In this document: positions 37,311-46,284 of the stretch, piece after piece | How the letters are laid out: every line of letters starts with the position of its first letter | Position numbering within the stretch: position 1 is the first letter of the stretch | Assembly: GCF_900117445.1 (NCBI RefSeq) | Contig: NZ_FPEJ01000013.1 | Span: 558,001 to 622,000, forward strand | Source: Hyphomicrobium sp. NDB2Meth4 | GTDB taxonomy: Bacteria > Pseudomonadota > Alphaproteobacteria > Rhizobiales > Hyphomicrobiaceae | Length of the DNA stretch: 64,000 bases | Direction: 5' to 3' | Program-made: the position numbers and the translations under genes | Notes under the pieces: generated by a model | The model's input: the letters and a program-made list of their open reading frames with translations, nothing else | Told to the model about the DNA's origin: nothing | Database searches by the model: none

Positions 37311-37990
37311 TGAAGCTGATCGTCCTCGATTGCGATGGAACGCTGGTGGATAGCCAGAATGGCATCTGCGAGGCGATGAACTACGCCTTCACCGGCTTCG
37401 GTCTGACGCCGCCCGCACGCGCAGCGACGCTTTCCATTGTCGGGCTTTCTTTGCCCGAAGCAATCCTGGCCCTGGCCCCCGACGCCGACGAGGAACTGCG
37501 CGCCAAAATGGTCGCGCGCTACAAATCGGCATTCTTTGAAATCCGCCGCGAGCCCGAACTGCATGAGCCGCTGTTCGAAGGCATCGCTGCCGCCATCGAA
37601 GCCTTCGGCCGCCGTGACGACATCATGCTCGGCATCGCCACCGGCAAGTCGCGCAAGGGCGTTGACCGCCTCTTTGAACGCGAGGGCTGGGGAGGGCGCT
37701 TCGTTACGGTGCAGACATCCGACGATCACCCGTCCAAGCCGCATCCATCGATGCTGCACGCCGCCATGGCCGAAACGGGCGTCGATCCGGAACGCACCGT
37801 GATGGTGGGTGACACAACTTTTGACATGGCCATGGCGCGCGCCGCCGGCACTGGAGCACTGGGCGTCGGCTGGGGCTATCATTCAATTCCCGACCTGCAC
37901 CGCGCAGGCGCCCATTCCGTGATCGAACTCAGCCACTCCCTGGCTGACGAAATCGATGCATTCTTCGCACAGCGGGAGAACGCAGCATGA
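37310..37990 (+). CDS. HAD-superfamily phosphatase, phosphoglycolate-phosphatase-like
   Basis: A 226-residue haloacid dehalogenase-like hydrolase. Motif I VLDCDGTLVDSQ contains the nucleophile Asp7 and acid/base Asp9; motif II/III and motif IV MVGDTTFDMAMARAAG are present. The helical cap inserted after motif I makes it subfamily IA, like Gph or PpaX. The ATG overlaps the pseudouridine synthase stop and its TGA overlaps the ATP12 start, so the three form a coupled unit. Substrate unknown. Confidence 0.88.
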   Translation: MKLIVLDCDGTLVDSQNGICEAMNYAFTGFGLTPPARAATLSIVGLSLPEAILALAPDADEELRAKMVARYKSAFFEIRREPELHEPLFEGIAAAIEAFGRRDDIMLGIATGKSRKGVDRLFEREGWGGRFVTVQTSDDHPSKPHPSMLHAAMAETGVDPERTVMVGDTTFDMAMARAAGTGALGVGWGYHSIPDLHRAGAHSVIELSHSLADEIDAFFAQRENAA

Positions 37991-38751
37991 GCGAGGAAAA
38001 AAAGCGCGACGTACCCAACATTCCCAAGGACCAACTGACGCCGCCACTGCCCAAGCGCTTCTATACCGACGTGACCGTGGGCGACGCACCGGGCGGCGGC
38101 TTCCAGATCCTGCTTGATGGCAGGGCCGTGCGCACACCGAAGAAGCAGCTTCTCATCGTCCCGACCCGCGCCCTGGCCGAGGCGATCGCTGCCGAATGGG
38201 CAGCCCAGGACGCGCACATCGACCCATCCAGGATGCCGTTGTCCAAGCTCGCCATCACTTCCATCGATGGCGTCAGCGGCAGCTTGCGCGAAGTCGCCTC
38301 CGACATCGTCCGCTATGCCGGCAGCGATCTACTGTGCTACCGCGCCGAGGCGCCCGCCACCCTCGCCGAACAGCAGGCCCGCATATGGGATCCACTGTTG
38401 AGCTGGATCGAGGGTGAATCGGGGGCTCGCTTCCTCCTGGCTGAAGGCGTCATGCCGGTGACGCAGAACCGCTTCGCGCTTGAGCGTATCGAGGACCTTG
38501 TCGCCCCCTACGACGCCATGCAGCTCGCGGCCCTTCATGTCATGACCACGCTCACAGGCTCGGCATTCCTTGCGCTCGCCGTCGCCAAGGATCGCCTGTC
38601 CGCCGAGGAAGCTTGGGACGCCGCCCACATCGATGAGGACTGGCAGATCGCGCGCTGGGGCGTCGACGTCGAGGCCACCGAGCGCCGCGAGCGCCGTCGC
38701 CGCGAGATGCTGGCCGCCAGCCAATTCCTCGATCTTCTCGCAGCCGATTGA
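37987..38751 (+). CDS. ATP12-family F1-ATPase assembly chaperone
   Basis: A 254-residue protein of the ATP12 family (PF07542). In mitochondria Atp12 chaperones the alpha subunit of F1 during assembly; alphaproteobacteria carry homologues. The conserved KRFYTDVTVG opening, GGFQILLDGRAVRTPKK, the EWAAQDAHIDPSRMPLSKLA region and LLCYRAEAPATLAEQQARIW are typical. It overlaps the HAD stop by 4 nt (ATGA). The bacterial function rests on homology. Confidence 0.92.
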   Translation: MSEEKKRDVPNIPKDQLTPPLPKRFYTDVTVGDAPGGGFQILLDGRAVRTPKKQLLIVPTRALAEAIAAEWAAQDAHIDPSRMPLSKLAITSIDGVSGSLREVASDIVRYAGSDLLCYRAEAPATLAEQQARIWDPLLSWIEGESGARFLLAEGVMPVTQNRFALERIEDLVAPYDAMQLAALHVMTTLTGSAFLALAVAKDRLSAEEAWDAAHIDEDWQIARWGVDVEATERRERRRREMLAASQFLDLLAAD

Positions 38752-38853
38752 AGTCTTAAAGAGATTTGCCGGGCTGTTCCGTGCGGAACATCCCCGCCCC
38801 CCGATGCCGCCTAGGGTTATGGCCAAACAGAGCCAGAACCGATGGAGCGGCCT

Positions 38854-38937
38854 ATGCTCAGCCTTTTCGACCTCATCATCCTAGCGATCGTCATCGCCGC
38901 AGTGCCCTTCCTGCTTTGGGCCGGCCGACGACCGTAA
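38854..38937 (+). CDS. 27-residue single-helix membrane micro-protein, candidate
   Basis: A very short ORF (MLSLFDLIILAIVIAAVPFL then LWAGRRP), a single predicted transmembrane helix with a positively charged end. GGAG at 38844-38847 is spaced well for ATG 38854; an in-frame ATG at 38842 would add four residues. It occupies the gap between the ATP12 gene and the 114-residue membrane protein. Support is the ribosome binding site and composition only. Confidence 0.4.
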   Translation: MLSLFDLIILAIVIAAVPFLLWAGRRP

Positions 38938-38989
38938 CGCCTTTGCCTCTTGCCATAGCAATACCGCCAGACCCCGGAAGGATAAGCCT

Positions 38990-39334
38990 ATGCAACCCCT
39001 CGGAACCTATGATCTCTACCTCAACTTTTTCGTTGCCATCGGGATGCCTCTGATCATCCTCGCCAACCTGCGCCCCTCAGTGCGCAATAGCCCGCTCAAC
39101 GCATTTCTCTGGCGCGACCACACCAATTTCATGCGCACCTCGATGGTTATCATCGCGATGCTCAGCCTCTGGTCGATGGTCCAGCTCGCCGGTCACTATG
39201 GCCTCGCTTCTGCGGCCTTCGTCGATTGGGCCGTCCTGGCCATCGGCATCCCGTTCCTGGTAGCCGCCGTGGCCGAGATTTGGTTTGGCGCCCAATTCCT
39301 GCGCCAGTGCCTGCGGGCTCGCTTCTCGGGCTGA
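38990..39334 (+). CDS. Small multi-helix membrane protein
   Basis: A 114-residue membrane protein of unknown function. Three hydrophobic segments are visible (about residues 9-26, 50-70 and 78-102, e.g. FVDWAVLAIGIPFLVAAVAE). AAGGAT at 38979-38984 is the ribosome binding site. It may share a transcript with the micro-protein 52 nt upstream. A GC-rich hairpin follows at 39351-39379 without a T-tract. Confidence 0.75.
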   Translation: MQPLGTYDLYLNFFVAIGMPLIILANLRPSVRNSPLNAFLWRDHTNFMRTSMVIIAMLSLWSMVQLAGHYGLASAAFVDWAVLAIGIPFLVAAVAEIWFGAQFLRQCLRARFSG

Positions 39335-39350
39335 CCCCGCCGCTCCCTTC

Positions 39351-39379
39351 GCGGCCGGACCCCCATGGAGGTCGGCCGC
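39351..39379 (+). promoter_or_regulatory. GC-rich hairpin before pccB
   Basis: GCGGCCGGACC at 39351-39361 pairs with GGTCGGCCGC at 39370-39379 (one bulge). It lies 17 nt after the membrane protein stop. No T-tract follows, so termination would need Rho or be weak. Confidence 0.35.
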
Positions 39380-39418
39380 TGCCCGAAACGTCGCATCTAG
39401 GGTCCCTCGCGCCCGCGT

Positions 39419-39446
39419 TTGCACCGCCGAAACAGCATGCTATGAG
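39419..39446 (+). promoter_or_regulatory. Possible sigma-70 promoter of pccB
   Basis: TTGCAC at 39419-39424 and TATGAG at 39441-39446 are separated by 16 nt and would start transcription about 40 nt before the pccB ATG. The match is moderate. Confidence 0.4.
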
Positions 39447-39493
39447 CGCTGTTGGCGTGTCCGAAGGCGACGCGTGTGCACGAGGGACCATTC

Positions 39494-41026
<1,533 letters not shown>

Positions 41027-41046
41027 TCAGGGGGCTGACACGATCT

Positions 41047-41072
41047 GCGAGAAGCATGGTTTTGCTTCTCGC
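41047..41072 (+). promoter_or_regulatory. Hairpin after pccB
   Basis: GCGAGAAGCA at 41047-41056 pairs perfectly with TGCTTCTCGC at 41063-41072 (loop TGGTTT), 20 nt after the pccB stop. No T-run follows. It may be a 3' stability or processing hairpin or a weak terminator. Confidence 0.5.
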
Positions 41073-41247
41073 GTTCCGCCCGCGGTGATCGGTGCTCGCG
41101 CCGGGTGCCCTTGGCGCCTTGCCACCTTCGTGGCCATGACGGAGGTGGGGTTGGTGGCGCAGGCGCACGATCGCAGGGTGGGGCGTTGACATCGGGAGGG
41201 TGGGTGCCAACCTGAACGCAGCATCCCAATCCCCTGGTGGCTCCCCC

Positions 41248-42042
41248 ATGAACATCGACCTTTCAGGCAAGACGGCACTCGTCACAGGCTCGACCGAAGG
41301 TATCGGTCGCGCCATCGCCAAGGGCCTCGCCGCATCAGGTGCCGAGGTGATCATCAATGGCCGCAAGCAGGAGAAGGTCGACGGCGCGGTCATCAAGCTC
41401 GCCGCAGAACTGCCCGCCGCCAAGATCAGCGGCATCGCTGCCGATGTCGGCACCGCTGCCGGCTGCGACGCCCTCGTCACGGCGGTCGGCACCGTCGACA
41501 TCCTCATCAACAACGCGGGCATCTTTGAACCGAAGCCCTTTTTCGATATCCCCGATGCCGAATGGACCCGCTTCTTCGAGGTCAACGTCATGTCGGGCAT
41601 CCGCCTTTCGCGCGCGCTGATGCCGGCCATGATCGACCGCGGCTGGGGCCGCGTTGTTTTCATCTCATCGGAATCGGCCGTGCAGATCCCGCCCGAGATG
41701 GTGCACTACGGAACCACGAAGACCGCCCAGCTAGCCGTCTCGCGCGGTCTTGCCGAACTCGCCGCCGGAACCGGCGTCACCGTCAACGCCGTGCTGCCCG
41801 GCCCGACGCGCTCCGAAGGCGTTGAGGACTTCCTTGCATCCATGGCCAAGCAGGACGGACGCACCGTCGATGAGATGGCAGCAGAGTTCGTCAAACAGCA
41901 CCGGCCGTCCTCAATCATCGGCCGCTTCGCCACCGTCGATGAGGTCGCCAACATGGTCGTCTATGTCGCCTCCAAGGAAGCATCGGCCACCAGCGGCGCA
42001 GCACTCCGTGTCGATGGCGGTGTCGTCAGGTCCATCCTCTGA
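41248..42042 (+). CDS. Short-chain dehydrogenase/reductase
   Basis: A classical SDR of 264 residues starting MNIDLSGKTALVTGSTEGIG, which holds the TGxxxGIG cofactor motif. The NNAG motif (LINNAGIFEPKPF), the catalytic Ser (FISSESAVQ) and the YGTTK tetrad (YxxxK) are present, as is the PG motif (NAVLPGPTRSEG). It is close to 3-oxoacyl reductase-like proteins of unassigned substrate. It follows pccB by 221 nt, with a hairpin in between, and precedes the exported EF-hand protein. Confidence 0.88.
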   Translation: MNIDLSGKTALVTGSTEGIGRAIAKGLAASGAEVIINGRKQEKVDGAVIKLAAELPAAKISGIAADVGTAAGCDALVTAVGTVDILINNAGIFEPKPFFDIPDAEWTRFFEVNVMSGIRLSRALMPAMIDRGWGRVVFISSESAVQIPPEMVHYGTTKTAQLAVSRGLAELAAGTGVTVNAVLPGPTRSEGVEDFLASMAKQDGRTVDEMAAEFVKQHRPSSIIGRFATVDEVANMVVYVASKEASATSGAALRVDGGVVRSIL

Positions 42043-42167
42043 CCGTCTCTGTGGCCCACGGGTGACGGACAGGACGGCGCCCGGCGATCCGAGTGAAAAG
42101 CTACAGTTATGCGCCTTGGAGGAGGGAGCTACAGCTTCGGCATTGCTCTCTCTCAGAGGACCACACC

Positions 42168-42467
42168 ATGCCGAAATTCCCCCTCGCCGTCGTCGCCCTT
42201 CTCACCGCCTTCAGTGCCGGCGCCCATGCTGAGCTGGCACCCGCCGCGCTGCAGCAGGCCGAGCAGAACTTCAAGACCGCCAACACCAGCGGCAACGGCT
42301 CCCTCAGCGCCGCCGAGTTCAAGACGTTCATTGATCTGAACGCTGCCGCGCAGATTGGCCGTGCGGCCAAGATCAAGGCCAACGACGCCTACAGCCGCGC
42401 CTTCTCAAAAGTCGACAGCAATGGCGATGGCCTGATCACCTGGCAGGAATATCTCGCGGCGCAATAG
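42168..42467 (+). CDS. Exported EF-hand calcium-binding protein
   Basis: A 99-residue protein with a signal peptide (MPKFPLAVVALLTAFSAGAHA). Two EF-hand loops follow: a divergent first loop (NTSGNGSLSAAEF) and a canonical second loop (DSNGDGLITWQEY). The ATG at 42168 follows AGAGGACCACACC; upstream in-frame sequence is non-homologous. It is probably a periplasmic calcium-responsive protein; no partner is evident. Confidence 0.8.
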   Translation: MPKFPLAVVALLTAFSAGAHAELAPAALQQAEQNFKTANTSGNGSLSAAEFKTFIDLNAAAQIGRAAKIKANDAYSRAFSKVDSNGDGLITWQEYLAAQ

Positions 42468-42627
42468 TCTGGCAGCTTCCTCGAATAAAAATGTTTGAGC
42501 CGGGGAACTCGGGCGCGGGGAGCGCGCTACGTCGCCAGCTGCAAGTCTTGTAGTTGTGTTGCGTAGCAGCTCGATCAAAGTCGCCGATTGAGTTTTGCGT
42601 AATAGGCGCCTCCCATCCCCCGCAAGC

Positions 42628-42669
42628 AAACCCTCGGCCGTCTCCGGACGCCGGGGGTTTGAACTTTTT
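42628..42669 (+). terminator. Terminator-like hairpin between EF-hand and YARHG genes
   Basis: AAACCCTCGGC at 42628-42638 pairs with GCCGGGGGTTT at 42650-42660 (one G-U wobble, 11-nt loop), followed by GAACTTTTT. It lies 160 nt after the EF-hand stop and 68 nt before the YARHG start. Confidence 0.55.
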
Positions 42670-42736
42670 GGGCTTAGTGGAAGCCCGGCAGCTGGTTAGA
42701 CTGCCTGCGGCTTTGCAGTCGTATTGGAGGCTGTCG

Positions 42737-43060
42737 ATGAAACGCCTTTTCGTGCTCGCTGCCGTCTCACTCGTTTCGAGCCCAGCCTTGGCTGGGGACC
42801 TTTGCTACGAGGTCGTTGGCTGCGTCCAGGACCGCAACATCAGTGCGCTCGACGCAGAAAAGCTTGGCTGCGATCAGCTCTGGACGGTCCGCAACGGCAT
42901 CTTTGCCTCGCGCGGCTATTGCTTCTCTACCAAGCGCGGCATCGAGGAGTTCGGCAACGAGAACTGCCGCTACGGGGATCAAAACGAGGTCCCGCTCAAT
43001 GACTACGAGCGCGCCAATATCCGCATCATCCAATCGATCGAAAAACGCCGCGGCTGCTGA
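42737..43060 (+). CDS. Exported YARHG-domain protein
   Basis: A 107-residue protein with a signal peptide (MKRLFVLAAVSLVSSPALAG). The mature part has the YARHG-type pattern of a cysteine-rich region with CDQLWTVRNGIFASRGYCFS and GNENCRYGDQN. TTGGAGG at 42724-42730 is an excellent ribosome binding site. YARHG domains occur in extracellular or envelope proteins and their role is unknown. It converges on the DUF1236 gene. Confidence 0.75.
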   Translation: MKRLFVLAAVSLVSSPALAGDLCYEVVGCVQDRNISALDAEKLGCDQLWTVRNGIFASRGYCFSTKRGIEEFGNENCRYGDQNEVPLNDYERANIRIIQSIEKRRGC

Positions 43061-43071
43061 CCGGGAGAAAT

Positions 43072-43097
43072 GATCGGCGGGGAAGCCCCCGCCGATC
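43072..43097. terminator. Hairpin between convergent YARHG and DUF1236 genes
   Basis: GATCGGCGGGG at 43072-43082 pairs perfectly with CCCCGCCGATC at 43087-43097 around loop AAGC. It sits in the 43-nt gap of a convergent gene pair and could limit read-through on both strands. No T-tract is present on either side. Confidence 0.5.
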
Positions 43098-43103
43098 CAC
43101 TGG

Positions 43104-44207
43104 TCAACCCTTATCGATGACCAGGATCACCTTCTCCTCGACTGGATCGACGATGGCCAGCTGGTCCCTGGCAACGAAGTAGCGGCAGGCGCTCAGTTCG
43201 TCGGAATGCACGGTGACTTCATCCGAAAACCGCTTCAGCTCGACATTCGAGGGTACGCTCCAACCTACCTTCAGGTCACGCACGTCGACCTCGTCATTCA
43301 TGCGCACCTCGTCGAGGATCATCTCCCGTTCGTCCCGGCTGAGACTGAGGCGCGCGGAGCAACGATCCGACCCGCCAGACCGATTGTTCGCATATCGGGC
43401 CCCGCCTGCCGGGACCACCGCAACGACCTCGTAGGTTTCGGGATCACAGATGACATACTCGTCGTCGGCATAGACGAAAACGTAATCGCGGTACTCCGGC
43501 ACGATCTCGATCACAGCGATCGGAACGGGCCGATAGTGCCAATCGCGAGGCAACCGACGCCCCACCGAGATATTGACGTCGACATGAGCACGCGGCTTGA
43601 GGTTCTTTTCTTTGCTGAACGCGCTGCGCAACCCGTCGCGCTTTGCCTCAGTAAGGTTGATGCGTTTGGCTGGCCTATCGCCGGACGCTTTGCTCTCAGC
43701 GCGCTCATCCGCGCTATCTTGGCCTTTCGCTTCGGACTGCTTGCTACCAGCTGCGCTGTCTTCCGTCTTGGCGTTTTGCCTGTCCTCTTTGCCCTCGGCT
43801 TTATCAGCGGCAGCCGCCTTTTCTTGCGACTTTGACTTGTCGCCGTTGTCGTCGGAAGGGCGAGCTTTGTCTGTCTTGCTTACGCTGCGCTCCTTGTCGG
43901 CGTTGCGTCCTTCGTGTTTTGAAGTTCGCTTTTCGGAGGGCTCATCGCTCTTGGCTTGCGACCGCTCACGCTGCCGCGGACTGTCTGCGCTCTGCTCGTT
44001 GGAACGCTCCATGGCGCGCCCCGCACCGCCGCCGTCACCTTTGGCGCCGCGCTCAACGTTCATGTCGGGACCGCCGCCGCGCTCAGCGGCTGGACCGCCT
44101 CCTGGGCCTCCCGCATCGTTGCCACGGGCCTTCGGTCCATCCTGCGCGATGGCCATACTCGCTGTGCCGAGCAAAAGCACTGCGAGCAAACTCGCGATCG
44201 TTCTCAT
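43104..44207 (-). CDS. Exported low-complexity protein with two DUF1236-like repeats
   Basis: A 367-residue protein starting MRTIASLLAVLLLGTASMAI, a signal peptide; GGAGAG precedes the ATG. Residues about 25-190 are highly charged low-complexity sequence (Gly, Lys, Asp, Glu, Ser). The C-terminal part has two repeats of the DUF1236 type: one around YVFVYADDEYVICDPETYEV and one around YFVARDQLAIVDPVEEKVIL. DUF1236 proteins are common in Rhizobiales and of unknown function. An EcfG-type promoter lies upstream at 44262-44286. Confidence 0.78.
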   Translation of the reverse strand: MRTIASLLAVLLLGTASMAIAQDGPKARGNDAGGPGGGPAAERGGGPDMNVERGAKGDGGGAGRAMERSNEQSADSPRQRERSQAKSDEPSEKRTSKHEGRNADKERSVSKTDKARPSDDNGDKSKSQEKAAAADKAEGKEDRQNAKTEDSAAGSKQSEAKGQDSADERAESKASGDRPAKRINLTEAKRDGLRSAFSKEKNLKPRAHVDVNISVGRRLPRDWHYRPVPIAVIEIVPEYRDYVFVYADDEYVICDPETYEVVAVVPAGGARYANNRSGGSDRCSARLSLSRDEREMILDEVRMNDEVDVRDLKVGWSVPSNVELKRFSDEVTVHSDELSACRYFVARDQLAIVDPVEEKVILVIDKG

Positions 44208-44575
44208 GTAAGCTCTCCAATTGACGTTCGAATTGCGCTCGTTGCGCGTTGGTGCAGCGGCAACGGGAGAGCCGGGAATGTGTTCCCGTTCGACGGGGCT
44301 GCGGGGCAATTCGAATAAGAATCATGTTCGGCGTGAACGCGAACGCTGTGGGCAGCGTTATGAGCGCCCGTTCTCCCCGCGCGCTCCCGTTCCGTCGTGT
44401 GTCACGGCCGTGCCCGCCCGTTCCGCGCTTCGTCGAGCGCCAGATCGGCCGCTGGCAACATGAACGGCACCTGTAATCGCCATTCAGAACGAGTTCAAAG
44501 CGAAGAATCCATTCTCCACCCCATCGAACACGCCGCACCGAAAGGGGGGCGGCTCTAACCGAAGAGGTGGACACC
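44208..44575. other. Divergent intergenic region
   Basis: A 368-base stretch between the divergent DUF1236 and 110-residue protein genes. It contains the EcfG-type promoter for the minus gene. No convincing promoter for the plus gene and no small gene was recognised; the several open frames seen here lack ribosome binding sites or family features. Confidence 0.5.
44262..44286 (-). promoter_or_regulatory. EcfG-type general stress promoter
   Basis: On the minus strand GGAAC (44286-44282) and CGTT (44265-44262) are exactly 16 nt apart, the consensus of alphaproteobacterial EcfG promoters (GGAAC-N16/17-CGTT). It lies about 55 nt upstream of the DUF1236 start, giving a leader of about 50 nt. Confidence 0.6.
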
Positions 44576-44908
44576 ATGAAGAAGATCATTCTCGCCGCTG
44601 CTACGGCTCTCGTTGCCACGACCGCCGTGGCTTCCGCTGACACCATCGCCCGCCGCCAGGCCCAGCAGGCCGACCGCATCGAGCAGGGCCGTCAGACCGG
44701 CTCCATCACTTGGACCGAAGGCCTGAAGTTGCGCGCCGAGCAAAAGCGTATCGCACGCACCGAAGATGCCTACCGCGACAAGGGCTACCTGACGAAGTCC
44801 GAGCGCCGCGAACTCCGCAGCATGCAGAACGAGGCCTCCGCCAGCATCGCCGAGAAGAAGTACAACAGCCGCGAGCGCGCTTGGTTTCTGCCACGCGTGG
44901 GCAAGTAA
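44576..44908 (+). CDS. Small exported protein of unknown function
   Basis: A 110-residue protein with a signal peptide (MKKIILAAATALVATTAVAS). The mature part is helical and charged (EGLKLRAEQKRIARTEDAYR, KGYLTKSERRELRSMQNEAS), reminiscent of small periplasmic proteins with a helical hairpin. GAAGAGGTGG precedes the ATG. A bidirectional-looking terminator follows at 44954. Function unknown. Confidence 0.75.
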   Translation: MKKIILAAATALVATTAVASADTIARRQAQQADRIEQGRQTGSITWTEGLKLRAEQKRIARTEDAYRDKGYLTKSERRELRSMQNEASASIAEKKYNSRERAWFLPRVGK

Positions 44909-44953
44909 GGCGGCGGATCAACGCGCAAGGCACTACCCCTCCGTCTTCACCTC

Positions 44954-44984
44954 GGGGCCGCACACCACAGCGGCCCCCTTTTTT
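44954..44984 (+). terminator. Rho-independent terminator
   Basis: GGGGCCGC at 44954-44961 pairs perfectly with GCGGCCCC at 44970-44977 (8-nt loop) and is followed by CTTTTTT. It lies 46 nt after the stop of the small exported protein gene. Confidence 0.85.
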
Positions 44985-45095
44985 GCCCGGCCGAGGGACA
45001 AATGAATGCGCCGTAGCGAAGCAGCCGTTAGCCAATTGGTAAGTCCGCTTACCTACTCTGCCGCCATCGAGTTCATGTTGGCGGGGCGGAGAGAG

Positions 45096-46106
45096 ATGAG
45101 CGCGTTGCAGTCGCTATCGATTACCGAAATGTTGCAGCGGGGAGCGATCGAGGACGTCGATGTGCTGCGCCTTAAGAGCGCTTTGCACGCCGACTACGTG
45201 ATCTGCGCCGACGAAGCAGAATCGCTGATCACTCTCAATGAGACCTGTCAGCAGCAGCACCGCAGCTGGCCGAGCTTCTACGTCGATACGCTCGCCGACT
45301 ATTTCGTCGCGCAGTTGGAGCCCGAAGGCTACCTCACTGTCGAGAAAGCCAAGCGCCTGACCGACCGCATCGCCCCCCAGGGCATCATTGCGCGCCGGAC
45401 CGACTTCGATCTCCTGGTGCGCGTCATCGACAAGGCGCGCTGGTCACCGGTCAGTCTCACGCGCCTCGCCCTGCAGCAGGTCAAGCTCGCGATCACCGAA
45501 GGCAAGGGGCCGCTTCGTGTTGGTGCAACCCAAGAGCCCGGTACCATCCGCGAAAGCGATGTCGAGCAGATCCGCCGCATTCTTTACGCCCATGGCGGTG
45601 ACCGCCCGATCGCCATCACGCGCGCCGAAGCCGACGAGCTTTTCGATATTAACGAGGCGATTGCCGATCCCGAGGCCAATGCCGCCTGGACCGATCTCTA
45701 CGTTAAAGCCGTGACCAACGTCGTTATGGCGGTCTCAGGCCACGCCGCCCCAACGCGCGAGGAAGCCCTCCGCCGCGACGCTTGGCTTATGGAAGCAAAG
45801 GGTGAGCTGTCTCCGCTGGCGCTGCTCTCCGCCATGGTATCTTCGAGCCTGGAAGCAGTCCGGCCCACCTACCGCGAGCAGTCCTCCGAAGAACGGGCTC
45901 TGGCGCGCCTCGAGCAGCAGCGCGTGGAGATCATCACCAACGAGGAAATCGAACCCCTCGAGGCTGGCTGGCTCTCCGAGCGAATCGGCCGCGACGGGCG
46001 TCTCAGCCCCAACGAAGCCGCGCTGGTGGCTTATCTGGAGCGGGAAACCCCGCACATTCACCCGGCCCTGCAGGCGACCGTTGCCCGCCTCGCACACGCC
46101 GCCTGA
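45096..46106 (+). CDS. Unknown protein with internally duplicated domain
   Basis: A 336-residue, acidic, probably cytosolic protein. ATG 45096 is preferred because GGGGCGG at 45083-45089 is well placed; ATGs at 45006 and 45075 are alternatives. Two segments share a pattern: CADEAESLITLNETC...SWPSFYVDTLADYFV and TRAEADELFDINEAI...AAWTDLYVKAVTNVV. A third, weaker unit is near the end (ESERIGRDGRLSPNEAALVA). No known enzyme motif is visible. It precedes pccA by 178 nt. Confidence 0.65.
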   Translation: MSALQSLSITEMLQRGAIEDVDVLRLKSALHADYVICADEAESLITLNETCQQQHRSWPSFYVDTLADYFVAQLEPEGYLTVEKAKRLTDRIAPQGIIARRTDFDLLVRVIDKARWSPVSLTRLALQQVKLAITEGKGPLRVGATQEPGTIRESDVEQIRRILYAHGGDRPIAITRAEADELFDINEAIADPEANAAWTDLYVKAVTNVVMAVSGHAAPTREEALRRDAWLMEAKGELSPLALLSAMVSSSLEAVRPTYREQSSEERALARLEQQRVEIITNEEIEPLEAGWLSERIGRDGRLSPNEAALVAYLERETPHIHPALQATVARLAHAA

Positions 46107-46284
46107 GCCCAATTGACGGGGCAATCGGTGGTTGCGGATCGTAAACGCGGTTTGCGACCACTCAGTGCGCGCTTTTGCCGGGGCTGGCCAGTTTACGACA
46201 CTAAAATGGCCGTCTAGAACGAGAGCTGCAATCGGCTGCGGCCCCGTCTTGCGGGCAGGCCCACTCAGTGGACCAATAGGGGTT

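Noticed and set aside
43206-44318. Plus-strand open frames opposite the DUF1236 gene
   Set aside because: The minus-strand frame has a signal peptide, a ribosome binding site, DUF1236 motifs and an EcfG-type promoter; the plus-strand frames have none.
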